Below, piece by piece: positions 1 through 8,400 of a stretch of DNA of 12,745 nucleotides. Location of the stretch: contig CALXZS010000015.1 of NCBI GenBank assembly GCA_944393305.1, positions 1-12,745 on the forward strand. The letters are read 5' to 3'. The position numbers were made by a program, and so were the translations under genes. Within the stretch, counting starts at the first letter, position 1, and each line of letters opens with the position of its first letter. The stretch comes from an uncultured Clostridia bacterium (GTDB lineage Bacteria; Bacillota; Clostridia; TANB77; CAG-508). The notes beneath the pieces were generated by a model. That model did no database searches. It was not told where the DNA came from and saw only the letters and a list, made by a program, of their open reading frames with translations.

Positions 1-59
1 AAATTAGTAATAAAAAATAGTAACTATGTATAAATTTCCCAAAAATAATAGAAAAATAA

Positions 60-88
60 TTGACAATTTAATTTTGTATATATATAAT
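60..88 (+). promoter_or_regulatory. Consensus sigma-A type promoter of the locus leader
   Basis: TTGACA at 60-65 and TATAAT at 83-88 are separated by exactly 17 bases. Both hexamers match the housekeeping consensus, so transcription would start near 95. It is the best promoter I can see ahead of the gene cluster. In such AT-rich DNA a TATAAT alone means little, but a perfect -35 at perfect spacing is harder to get by chance. Transcripts from it must cross the hairpin at 199-251 before reaching the first full-length gene. Confidence 0.7.
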
Positions 89-111
89 CTATAAAAAAGG
101 GGAACAAAAAA

Positions 112-243
112 ATGAACGAAATCGCTGAAACCCTTGGGGCTGTATATATATATATATATATTGTTGGATTTAACAAAATAAAATTATGTAAACGTAGCAA
201 AGCTATGTATTTTAATGAACCCAAAATTCATTTAGATACATAG
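112..243 (+). CDS. Possible 43-codon leader or small ORF with a TA tract
   Basis: An ATG at 112 follows an AAGGGGAA ribosome-binding-like sequence (97-104) by about 8 bases and lies just downstream of the promoter at 60-88. The frame runs 43 codons to TAG at 241-243. The peptide starts MNEIAETLG, then has a Tyr-Ile alternation encoded by a (TA)9 tract, and ends in a basic and mixed tail. Its last codons and its stop lie inside the terminator hairpin at 199-247, so translation of the ORF would compete with hairpin folding. I do not recognise the peptide. It could be a leader peptide, a small membrane-active peptide, a truncated gene remnant, or chance. The good ribosome binding site and promoter spacing are the only support. 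Confidence 0.35.
   Translation: MNEIAETLGAVYIYIYIVGFNKIKLCKRSKAMYFNEPKIHLDT
143..160 (+). repeat. (TA)9 dinucleotide tract
   Basis: Nine uninterrupted TA units lie inside the small ORF at 112-243. Gain or loss of one unit shifts the reading frame. The tract also makes a self-complementary, easily melted stretch between the promoter and the terminator hairpin. Confidence 0.9.
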
Positions 244-251
244 CTTTTTTT
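199..251 (+). terminator. Intrinsic terminator or attenuator before the first gene
   Basis: The 12-base arm AAAGCTATGTAT (199-210) pairs perfectly with ATACATAGCTTT (236-247). A weakly paired stretch separates it from an inner AATGAA/TTCATT stem (214-219 with 227-232) and a CCCAAAA loop. Seven Ts (245-251) overlap and follow the right arm, the form of a rho-independent terminator on the + strand. It ends about 30 bases before the first gene at 282, leaving no room for a separate promoter after it. It could therefore be an attenuator controlling read-through from the promoter at 60-88, or simply the end of the small transcript. Confidence 0.75.
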
Positions 252-281
252 CTATGCAAAAAATTATGAAAGGATAAAAAA

Positions 282-689
282 ATGGGAGATAGTGAAGAAG
301 AAAGAAAAGAAGCAGAAAAAAGAGAAAAAAGAAATAGCATAAATAGAAGAATTAATACTTTAAATAATCAAATTGATGATTTAATTAATGAAAAAAATAA
401 ATATATAAAAATGAAAAATAAAATAAATGAAGCTTTACCAAAATTAAAAGATGGTAAAACAAAAGTTAGTCAAAGTAGTAGTGAATTAAAAAAAGCTTAT
501 ACGAGTCAAACGGCAAAAAATAAAGATAAAGATTTTCAAACAGTTATTACTAATGTTGGAAGTGTAATAAATAAATTAAATAATTCAGTATTACCAGCAA
601 TAGAAACAAAAATAAATCAACTTAACAATCAAATACAAGCAAAAAGAAATGAAATAAGTAGTTTAAAATATGAACTTAGTTGTTTATAA
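282..689 (+). CDS. Small coiled-coil T7SS accessory protein, DUF5082/YwqH-like
   Basis: This 135-aa protein has no signal peptide or membrane segment. It is almost wholly helical: a very charged N-terminus (Glu/Lys/Arg), a first coiled coil (about residues 18-60), a middle stretch rich in Ser, Lys and Thr (about 55-85), and a second long coiled coil to the end (about 88-133) with repeated LNNQI heptads near both ends. Length, helical-hairpin layout and position upstream of a DUF4176 gene and a large effector resemble the DUF5082 (YwqH-type) and Lap proteins encoded beside LXG toxins in Bacillota. Those proteins bind the toxin N-terminus and help target it to the T7SS. The start follows AAAGGA (269-274) by 7 bases. 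The assignment rests on shape and context, since coiled coils carry little specific sequence signal. Confidence 0.6.
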   Translation: MGDSEEERKEAEKREKRNSINRRINTLNNQIDDLINEKNKYIKMKNKINEALPKLKDGKTKVSQSSSELKKAYTSQTAKNKDKDFQTVITNVGSVINKLNNSVLPAIETKINQLNNQIQAKRNEISSLKYELSCL

Positions 690-706
690 AAAATAAAACA
701 TAAATT

Positions 707-714
707 AAAGGAGG
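707..714 (+). promoter_or_regulatory. Near-perfect Shine-Dalgarno of the DUF4176 gene
   Basis: AAAGGAGG, a full anti-16S match, sits 9 bases before the ATG at 724. It is the strongest ribosome binding site in the first gene group and fixes the start of the DUF4176 gene. Confidence 0.8.
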
Positions 715-723
715 AAATTTGAA

Positions 724-1050
724 ATGGAACAATTAGGAGGAAAATATTTACCAATAGGAACAGTAGTAATGCTTAAAGGTGGTACAAAAAGAGTTATGAT
801 AGCTGGATTTTGTGCAATAGAAGGAAATGACAAGAAAAAAATGTGGGATTACAGTGGATGTATGTATCCAGAAGGATTTTTAACATCAAATCAAACTTGC
901 CTATTTAATCATGATCAAATTGAAAAAATATTTCATATGGGCTTAGTTGATGATGAAGAAAAAAAGTTTAAAGAAACTTTAAACAAAATAACAGATGTAT
1001 TAGAAAAAGCTAAAGAACAAAGAAAAACTGAAAATGTAAAAAATAATTAG
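724..1050 (+). CDS. DUF4176 protein, probable T7SS effector-targeting chaperone
   Basis: This 108-aa soluble protein matches the DUF4176 pattern as I know it. It has LPIGTVVMLKGGTKRVMIAG (9-28), then an aromatic WDYSGCMYPEG segment (41-51), then FNHDQIEKIFHMG (61-73), followed by an acidic DDEE stretch and a charged helical tail. The first segment reads as a small beta-barrel-like core with a Gly-Gly turn. DUF4176 proteins are typically encoded next to LXG toxins in T7SSb loci, and at least one has been described as a cytoplasmic chaperone that binds the toxin N-terminal region for export. Here it lies between a coiled-coil partner and a WXG100-type protein, upstream of the large effector, which fits that role. 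The Lys-rich tail after about residue 85 is variable in nature. The family call is firm; the partner is inferred. Confidence 0.85.
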   Translation: MEQLGGKYLPIGTVVMLKGGTKRVMIAGFCAIEGNDKKKMWDYSGCMYPEGFLTSNQTCLFNHDQIEKIFHMGLVDDEEKKFKETLNKITDVLEKAKEQRKTENVKNN

Positions 1051-1166
1051 TTAAAAAAAGTCATCAATGTTAAAACAATATAAATTGAACAAATGAAAAA
1101 GGTAAGAAGTAACAAAAGATAAAAACAATGGAAGTAAAAAATAAATAATAAATGGAGGAATTAAAA

Positions 1167-1781
1167 ATGGCAAAAATTCAAACAGTTGATTACGAAAAAA
1201 TGCCTAGCGAGGCAAAACAAATGAGACAGGAAGGAAATGCACTTAATAATGAAATGACAAATGCATATAACAGAGTTAAAGAAATGCATAGTTCATGGTA
1301 TGGAAAAAGATATAATGAATTAGCTAAATCATTTAATGGTATGGTACCTCAATTAAATGAATTATTAGAATTAGTAGTAAGAGAAATACCATCAACATTA
1401 GAAACAATAGCAAATAACTATTCTCAAGCAGACAGAGGACAAAATGCTACAACAGTAGATAATACAAGTGCAAAGAAAATTGAGAATATACCTATTACAG
1501 AAGATGTAGGAATGAGATTTATAACATCAACAGTAGAAAGCATTCAACAACAAGTAGAAACAAATTTCCAAAATGCTGTTGAGCAAATGAATAAAATTGA
1601 ATCTATATTCAATAAAGTTACTTGGGAAAGTGAAGCAGCTGATGCATTTAAAAGTAAGTTTGCAAAACTAAAATCAAATATTATTGAATCATTCAACAAC
1701 ATTAAGAGTCAATTCACAAAATTAATGAATCAAACAAAAGAAGATGTACAAAGTGCAGAAAGTGCAAACACAGTACAATAA
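1167..1781 (+). CDS. Tandem WXG100-like (ESAT-6 family) T7SS substrate
   Basis: The start is the ATG at 1167, because GGAGG at 1154-1158 precedes it by 8 bases. The in-frame ATG at 1152 overlaps that site. The 204-aa product is about twice a normal WXG100 protein and reads as two helical hairpins in series. The first half has the turn W44-Y45-G46 between two amphipathic helices and ends in Y85-SQA-D89, the YxxxD/E signal typical of T7SS substrates. The second half has W153-E154-S155 followed by EAADAFKSKFAKL, the usual post-turn helix, but no Tyr-based signal in its tail. A linker of about 20 residues (90-110) joins them. WXG100 proteins normally act as dimers, so this may be a covalent pseudo-dimer that is secreted or co-secreted with the downstream effector. 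Its separation from the effector by two hairpins suggests it is expressed at a different level. Confidence 0.8.
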   Translation: MAKIQTVDYEKMPSEAKQMRQEGNALNNEMTNAYNRVKEMHSSWYGKRYNELAKSFNGMVPQLNELLELVVREIPSTLETIANNYSQADRGQNATTVDNTSAKKIENIPITEDVGMRFITSTVESIQQQVETNFQNAVEQMNKIESIFNKVTWESEAADAFKSKFAKLKSNIIESFNNIKSQFTKLMNQTKEDVQSAESANTVQ

Positions 1782-1787
1782 TAGAGA

Positions 1788-1845
1788 AAAGCATATGCAA
1801 ATATTGTATATGCTTTCCTAAGTAATTAGTAAATAATTATTTAGG
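1788..1845 (+). other. Twin RNA hairpins between the WXG100 and effector genes
   Basis: The first stem pairs 1788-1800 with 1804-1816 (13 bp, one G-T pair, 3-base loop). The second pairs 1817-1828 with 1834-1845 (12 bp, one G-T pair, GTAAA loop). They abut with no spacer, and neither is followed by a long T run. They could be an inefficient terminator, a processing site, or 3' protection that raises the level of the WXG100 mRNA over the effector mRNA. Confidence 0.6.
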
Positions 1846-1914
1846 AATGCATATATAGCAAAAAATATTTTTCAAAAGCAGAGAATAATGAACATATGAA
1901 TATTGGAGGAAAAA

Positions 1915-4737
1915 ATGGGAGCAATAAAATGTGATACAGATTCATTAGAGAACAAAGTAAATGCAAATTTGAAAAAGGGAAAGAATAGTTTAGAAGAGGG
2001 CGCTAATATATTAGAGTCAATTTCAATTCCATCATCTTTTTCACACTATTCTACTTTATCGAGAATGCCTAGTACAATAAAGGATAATGAAGAAAATTTA
2101 AATGGATTTCAAAAATGGATAAAGGATATTATTGATAAATTTACAGGGGCAGATAATGCTACAAGATCTGCAATAGACAGATTGACTGATGATTTTAATA
2201 GCTTTGATTTAGGTAATGGACAAATGACAATGGTGCAAGAAGAGGAAGAATTAAATCCATTTGAACAAATTGGAAAGTCAATTACAGATTTTTGGAATTC
2301 TCTATGGGGAGAAAATGAGGATTTACAAAATACAAATGCAAATGTATCTAATTCATATGAAACACCAGTATCATTAGTGACACAAATTAGTAATGGTTGG
2401 AACAGCATGGTACAAAATGTTCAAGATGGATTAAATACAGCTAATGACGCAATAGTAGATGGTTGGAATAACTTTACTAAAAGCGTTAGTGACTGGTTTA
2501 ATCAAGCAGGAGAAGTGGTACAAAACACATTTGATAAAATATCTGAAACAGCAAGTTCAATAGCTTTTAAAATACGTGAAGTAACGCAAACGGTTGTAAG
2601 TAGTGTAGTTATAGGAGTAGGTAGTATTTTAAAAGGTATTACAGAGTTTGTAGAATCTTTAGTGGATGCAGTAGCGATATTGGGAACAGCTACATGGACT
2701 TTTTTAGTATTTGTAACTGATACTGTTCTTTATCTAGGTGGTGCAGAAAATAAAAGTTGGGATGACTATATTAGATATATAAGTACAAATAGTTTAACAA
2801 TGAGAATGTGGAAAGGTGTAATGGGTTTCGTATCTACACAATATGTGAATAATGCTTGGAATGATTTGTTTGAACATACAGCCGCAGGACAGTATTTAGA
2901 TAGTCATGCAATAGGAATATTTAAGCATGATGGAATTGGAAGTCAAATTTCTTCAGGAATAGGATATGTTGCAGGAATAGTAATAGCAACAATTCTTACG
3001 GGAGGAGCCGCAGGTGTTGGAGCAGCTGCATCGGCTTCAAGTTCTGCCACTATTTCAACAGGAATTGCATCAGTAGCAGCTTTAGGAAAATATACATCAG
3101 AAAGTTGGAATGAGGATAAAGCAAGTTCATGGTTAGGAATAGAAGAAAGTTATAAAAATGGAGAAATTAGCCAAGAAGATTATGAGGCAATGGTGCAAAT
3201 TAGGAACTTGTCTGATGAGGAATGGCAAAATGTATATAATTCATATTTAGCAGGAGAAATAACAGAAGAACAATATTTGTCTATGAAAAATATAAGGGAA
3301 ATGCCAGAAGATTGGAGAACAGTAAGTAACTTAGGAAGTGGTCTAGCATATGGAGCGGCAAGTGCAGCTTGGGAAGGAATTCAATGGTATGTAGGTGGTA
3401 AATTAGCTGGAGTAAACTTTTCATCAAGAGCAGTAGGAACAGCTGTAAATTTAGGAACAGATACGGTATTTAATTCATTTGATACACCATACAGAGCAGC
3501 AATAGATAGTATAACATCAGGGCAAGATTTTGCAAAAGCTTTTGAAGAACAAGGTGGATGGTCAGGTGTACTTTCTAATGCATTAATTGGATTGGTTGCT
3601 TCTGGTGCAGGAGAATTTTTTAGTAATAAAATAAAAGTTAGTAATATAAAAGAAAATGTTCAGATAGATGAAAATATACAAGACCAATTTACGAATTTGG
3701 ATGATATATATGGATATAACCCAGATTATTTATTTGAAATTACACAGAAGGCAAATGGTTATTATGGAGTAGATCAAGGAGTTCTAAAAGATTTATATGC
3801 TTATGAAACTCCAGATGGTAAAATAATTAATGGAAGAGAAGAGCTCAGATATATTACTTACAGAGATGCTGGCATACCATTAAGAAAATTTGCCCAAACA
3901 CAGGAATATATAGACCTGAAAAAATGGATACAAGCTAATTACAAATTGTCAGCTCGTGAATCGGCAGCAATAATAACAATGCTTGATAGTGTGGGAGCAT
4001 GCTCATATGCAGAATTATGCAATGAATTTATAATGTACTTTACAAAAAGTAAAGAGCTAAGCAATATATTCCTAGAAAAGTATGGCTTTCCAATTATAGA
4101 ATTAACGGAAGATAGTAAAGTGAAAATTAATGATAAAAAATTAATATTAGATATGTTTATAACCGTTAATGATCTTAGCAATGGAGGAAATTTAATAATA
4201 ACTTTACCTAATGAGTCCAAAATAATAGATTGGACTGTTGCTAAAACGGATAAAAACGGTTATGTTGAGATTGGTGATTCGCATATGCAACAATATATGT
4301 CAAATGCTAAAGGAAAAAACAAAACACTTATTGATAGATATTTACAAGCAAAAGGTTTTGATAAAGAATATTATACAACTGTTTTGAGAAAATTTGAAAT
4401 TGGTGAAATAACTAATGAAGAAATGCAAAGAGTAATAAACGATGTGGCAATGGCTATGTCTTCTGGAAAACAAATACATATGGGGATATATTCAAAATAT
4501 GGAAATATAAGATTTTTAAATCAAGAAGGTAATTTAAAATGTTCTACGAATACTTGGAGTGAAGGAGATGGACATGCGGTATATATAACGGGAATATGTC
4601 AAATGGGATTTATAGTTAGTTCTTGGGGAGAAAAACTTATTATTCCATTTGAAGATTTGATGAATTCTGGAAGCTTTATAATATCTGCTAGTGAAATTAT
4701 AGATAAAACCAATAACATTACACAAAAATTAAATTAA
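1915..4737 (+). CDS. Large T7SS effector/toxin candidate with papain-like C-terminal domain
   Basis: The start is the ATG at 1915, 5 bases after GGAGG (1905-1909). The in-frame TTG at 1903 overlaps that site. The 940-aa product shows, in order: a helical N-terminal region (1-95); a Trp-rich amphipathic stretch with GWN repeats (about 155-210); a hydrophobic segment (223-276); a Gly/Ala/Ser-rich hydrophobic segment (350-395); two GEI-type repeats (413-437 and 444-467); a second Gly-rich stretch (about 475-580); and a C-terminal domain from about 680. There, GACSYAE holds Cys696. GHAVYITGI holds His887, and 15 residues later comes S902-S903-W904-G905. This matches the spacing of papain's His and its Asn-Ser-Trp-Gly motif, but Ser replaces the usual Asn. 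The layout (helical targeting end, hydrophobic middle, enzymatic end) fits polymorphic toxins, yet the N-terminus is shorter than a canonical LXG domain. The upstream genes resemble LXG export partners and the downstream gene could be its immunity gene. A cysteine protease, transglutaminase-like or deamidase activity are all possible; the substrate is unknown. Confidence 0.6.
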   Translation: MGAIKCDTDSLENKVNANLKKGKNSLEEGANILESISIPSSFSHYSTLSRMPSTIKDNEENLNGFQKWIKDIIDKFTGADNATRSAIDRLTDDFNSFDLGNGQMTMVQEEEELNPFEQIGKSITDFWNSLWGENEDLQNTNANVSNSYETPVSLVTQISNGWNSMVQNVQDGLNTANDAIVDGWNNFTKSVSDWFNQAGEVVQNTFDKISETASSIAFKIREVTQTVVSSVVIGVGSILKGITEFVESLVDAVAILGTATWTFLVFVTDTVLYLGGAENKSWDDYIRYISTNSLTMRMWKGVMGFVSTQYVNNAWNDLFEHTAAGQYLDSHAIGIFKHDGIGSQISSGIGYVAGIVIATILTGGAAGVGAAASASSSATISTGIASVAALGKYTSESWNEDKASSWLGIEESYKNGEISQEDYEAMVQIRNLSDEEWQNVYNSYLAGEITEEQYLSMKNIREMPEDWRTVSNLGSGLAYGAASAAWEGIQWYVGGKLAGVNFSSRAVGTAVNLGTDTVFNSFDTPYRAAIDSITSGQDFAKAFEEQGGWSGVLSNALIGLVASGAGEFFSNKIKVSNIKENVQIDENIQDQFTNLDDIYGYNPDYLFEITQKANGYYGVDQGVLKDLYAYETPDGKIINGREELRYITYRDAGIPLRKFAQTQEYIDLKKWIQANYKLSARESAAIITMLDSVGACSYAELCNEFIMYFTKSKELSNIFLEKYGFPIIELTEDSKVKINDKKLILDMFITVNDLSNGGNLIITLPNESKIIDWTVAKTDKNGYVEIGDSHMQQYMSNAKGKNKTLIDRYLQAKGFDKEYYTTVLRKFEIGEITNEEMQRVINDVAMAMSSGKQIHMGIYSKYGNIRFLNQEGNLKCSTNTWSEGDGHAVYITGICQMGFIVSSWGEKLIIPFEDLMNSGSFIISASEIIDKTNNITQKLN
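3151..3315 (+). repeat. Two copies of a 25-residue GEI repeat in the effector
   Basis: Effector residues 413-437 and 444-467 align as Y-x-x-GEI-[ST]-x-E-x-Y-x-x-M-x-x-IR, followed by an acidic segment ending in Trp, with a spacing of 31 residues. A shorter related piece, GEITNEEM, recurs near residues 830-837. The pattern resembles short SHOCT-like helical motifs. It links the hydrophobic middle to the second Gly-rich region. Confidence 0.65.
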
Positions 4738-4755
4738 TTATAAGAGGAAAGGAAA

Positions 4756-5457
4756 ATGCTTATGAAAATTATTTGTTTTGATGAATTATCAGATTTACAA
4801 CCAAAACTAGAATTGGAAAAGGTAAGAACAATGTCAGAAGAAGAAAGAAAAAAATATATAGAATTATATTGTGCTTATTTAGATTTATTAATTCAGTATT
4901 TATGTAAAAAAATTGATTTAATATCATATGAGACTAAATTAAAAAATTCTGGTCTAAATTTTAAAGAGGTAGAAGAAAATAAGATGGATATTTACCAATA
5001 TTTATCAAGTGACTATCTAAAATATTTCTATCTAAGAAATACATTACATATAAATAGATTAAATAAATTAGATTATGAAGTATTGTTAAATAAACTTGAA
5101 CGAAATGATATGACCTTAGATGAAGAAGCAGAAAAATTAATTGATAGGACATATGGTAATATAATTCGAGAAGAGGAAGGAACTACAATTTCCTATGGTC
5201 CAAATTCTAGTAGCTTTTTTGTTCTAAATGGTAATTTAGTTATTGGGTTTAGATATGATGAGTTTGCGGATTTAGGACTAAGTGATGAAGAATGGGATGA
5301 GCAACATGATAAACAAATACCATTTTTATTGAATTGTTTGGCAGAAGTAGAAAATAATGCAAATGAAAAATTAGATATACCTACAAATATAGTCCAATAT
5401 AGTGAATTTAGTGTAAAAGAAAGAAACTTAAATAAGGAAGAAGCGAAGAGTAGATGA
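4756..5457 (+). CDS. Unrecognised acidic 233-aa protein, candidate immunity protein
   Basis: I do not recognise this family. The protein has no signal peptide or membrane helix and should stay in the cytoplasm. Residues 1-130 look mainly helical and charged, with MSEEERKKYIELYCAYLDLL in the first helices. Residues 135-175 look like beta strands (TISYGPNSSSFFVLNGNLVIGF). An acidic segment with LGLSDEEWDEQ follows, then a mixed tail. It begins 18 bases after the effector stop and 20 bases before essC, so it belongs to the same transcript. Its position directly after a toxin candidate is the usual place for a cognate immunity gene; an effector-specific adaptor to EssC is the alternative. Two starts are plausible: ATG 4756 behind AGAGG, or ATG 4762 behind AAAGGA. 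Function is inferred from position only. Confidence 0.75.
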   Translation: MLMKIICFDELSDLQPKLELEKVRTMSEEERKKYIELYCAYLDLLIQYLCKKIDLISYETKLKNSGLNFKEVEENKMDIYQYLSSDYLKYFYLRNTLHINRLNKLDYEVLLNKLERNDMTLDEEAEKLIDRTYGNIIREEEGTTISYGPNSSSFFVLNGNLVIGFRYDEFADLGLSDEEWDEQHDKQIPFLLNCLAEVENNANEKLDIPTNIVQYSEFSVKERNLNKEEAKSR

Positions 5458-5477
5458 AAAATTAAGGGTGTGATATA

Positions 5478-8400
5478 ATGATAGTTACATTAATTGGAAA
5501 AGATACAATATATAAAACAGCCTTACCTAAAATAGCAGTAGGAAATTATTGGCTGACAGGAGAAAAAGGTAAAAAATTAATAAATATAGAAGCAAAAAAT
5601 GGAGAATGGATAATAAATAGTTCATCACATATAAAAGTATTAAAACCAGAAGCAATTAAAACACTAAATGTTGCAAAAGTAGCTAAAAGTGAAATTAATA
5701 TATTAAATACAGTTACTTTAGAAGAATATAGCATAAACTATTTATATATAGGAGATTTATCAAACAATTTATTTGTATTGTATTGTTCTCCTTCCTTTGA
5801 AGATAATTTTACTAATTTAAAAATAAATACTCTACAAGAAATAAAAATAGGAAGCGGAATAAAAAATGATATTATCTATCAAAATCCTTTAGTAAAACAA
5901 ATTCAAGCGAGGATATTTCTTAGTAATGGAAAAATGTTAATTGAAAATTATGATAGTGATTTTGGAACTTTTATAAATAATATCCCAGTAGGAAGGGAAC
6001 AAAAGCTCTTATTTAATGGGGACGTCATTTATATAATGGGACTGAAAATTATTGTAGTAGGACGAAATGTATTTATAAACAACCCATTTAATAAAGTAGG
6101 ATTTAATCAAAATATATTTGAAATAGATGATTTTAGTCCAGAACCTATTGAAACAGATTTAGAAGAAGAGGAAGATGATGAAAAACTAGAAATATACTCT
6201 GATGACGATTATTTTGCTAGAGCACCGAGAATAATTAATATAATTGAAAAAGAGATAGTAAAAATAGATCCACCACCACAAAGTCAAGATAAAGAAGGTA
6301 TGCCACTTATATATGTACTAGGGTCTAGTTTAACAATGGGCTTAATAAGTGTAGTTACAATGGCGTCAACAATAGATAGATTAGCGAGTGGAGAAACTAC
6401 CTTAAAAGACTCTATATTTTCAATACTTATATCTTTAGCAATGTTAGTATCAATGATACTTTTTCCAATTTTAAATAGGAGATATGATAAAAAGCAAAAA
6501 AAGAAATTAGAAAAAACAAGACAAGAAAGATATAAAAAGTATATAAACTCAAAAATAGAGCAAATAGACGAAATAATGGAAAAACAAAGAAATATACTCT
6601 TTGAGAATTATATTTCAGGAGAAGAATGTGCAAAAACAATTATTGAAAAGGGTCCTAGATTATGGGAAAGAAAAATTGAAAGTGATGATTTCCTAACTGT
6701 TAGAGTTGGAATAGGGGACTTGCCTTTAAATGCTGAAATTCAATATCCAGCTAAAGAATTTACAATGGAAGATGATAATCTAGTTGAAATATTAAACACA
6801 ATTGCAAATAAATCTAAAATCTTGAAAGATGTACCAATAACATATTCTATGGTAGAAAAAGATATATCAGCATTAATTGTAAAAAGCAACCCAAGATTAA
6901 AAGAAAAGTTTATACAAAACCTTGTTATTCAATTAGTAGCACTTCATAGTTATAATGACTTAAAATTAGTATTTTTACTTAATAAAGATACAGCATGGAA
7001 ATGGGAACATTTAAAAACATTGCCACATATATGGGATGATACAAAGCAAGTTAGATTTTGGGCAGATGACTACAATGACATGAAGGAAATATCTACATAC
7101 CTAGAAGCAGAGTTAACAAATAGAATAAATGTAAAACAAAGTGATGTAGATTATAAAAATTATAGACCTTATTATTTAATAATTACAGATGATTATAAAA
7201 AAATAGAAAATTTAAAAATAATAAATAACATTCTATCAATGAAAAGAAATTTAGGGTTTAGTCTATTTTGCATAACAGACAACCTATTACATTTACCAAA
7301 TGAATGTAAGCTATTCATCAAATTAGATGAAAATCAAGGTTCACTTTATGAAAATGAAATGACATATGAAGCTGAAAAAGACTTCAAATTTGACTCAACT
7401 TATACATTTTTCTTTGAAAATTTAGGAAAAAGACTTTCTAATATACCTATAAAAATTACATCATCAGGAAAAAACGGTCTTCCTTCTACATATACCTTCT
7501 TAGAAATGTACGATTCAGGAAAAATTGAGCAATTAAATGTACTCGAAAGATGGAGAACAAATGACTCTACAATTTCATTAAAAGCTCCAATTGGAATAGA
7601 CAGTGCAGGAATGCCAATTGTATTAGATATACATGAAAAATTTCATGGTCCACATGGACTTATTGCAGGTAGTACAGGTTCTGGTAAAAGTGAATTTATA
7701 ATAACTTATATATTATCTTTGGCAGTAAATTACCATCCAGATGATGTAAATATTATAATAATAGATTATAAAGGTGGTGGACTAGCAGGAGCATTTAAAA
7801 AAGGAAAAATAAAATTACCTCATTTAATAGGTACTATTACAAATATAGAAACAGTTGGGTTACAAAGGTCACTTGCTTCAATACAGAGTGAACTTAGAAG
7901 AAGGCAAATTAAATTTAATGAAGCCAGAGATAAAACAGATGAAGGAACAATAGATATATATAAATATCAAAAGCTTTATCATAATGGACAAGTTGATGAA
8001 CCTATACCACATTTATTAATTATAAGTGATGAGTTTGCAGAACTAAAACAGCAACAAGAAGACTTTATGGATGAATTAATTAGTGTAGCAAGAATTGGTA
8101 GAAGTTTGGGAGTTCATTTAATTTTAGCTACTCAAAAACCTGCTGGTGTAGTAAATGAACAAATTAGTAGTAACAGTAGATTTAGAATTTGTTTAAAAGT
8201 GCAAGATTCTTCAGACAGTGTTGATGTAATAAAAAGACCAGATGCAGCTAATTTAAAAGGTGCAGGACAATTTTACATGTTAGTAGGTAATAATGAATAT
8301 TTTACTTTGGGACAATCTGCTTGGGCAGGAGCTCCATATATACCATCAGATACAATAAAAAAGAATGTAGATAATTCAATAAAATTTGTATCAAATGTAG

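Noticed and set aside
24..224. Minus-strand 66-codon frame across the leader
   Set aside because: It is created by the TA tract and AT-rich leader, has low-complexity Tyr/Ile/Phe content and no ribosome binding site. It overlaps the promoter and terminator on the other strand.
1051..1166. Separate promoter for the WXG100 gene in the 116-base gap
   Set aside because: TTGAAC at 1085 has no convincing -10 at proper spacing. Other AT-rich matches are expected by chance.
1903..1914. TTG start four codons upstream for the effector
   Set aside because: The TTG overlaps the GGAGG site at 1905-1909, which is ideally placed for the ATG at 1915.
1915..2200. Canonical LXG domain at the effector N-terminus
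   Set aside because: The N-terminus is helical but short, and I cannot see the conserved LXG pattern or a helical domain of about 200 residues before the hydrophobic region. I describe it as LXG-like by context only.
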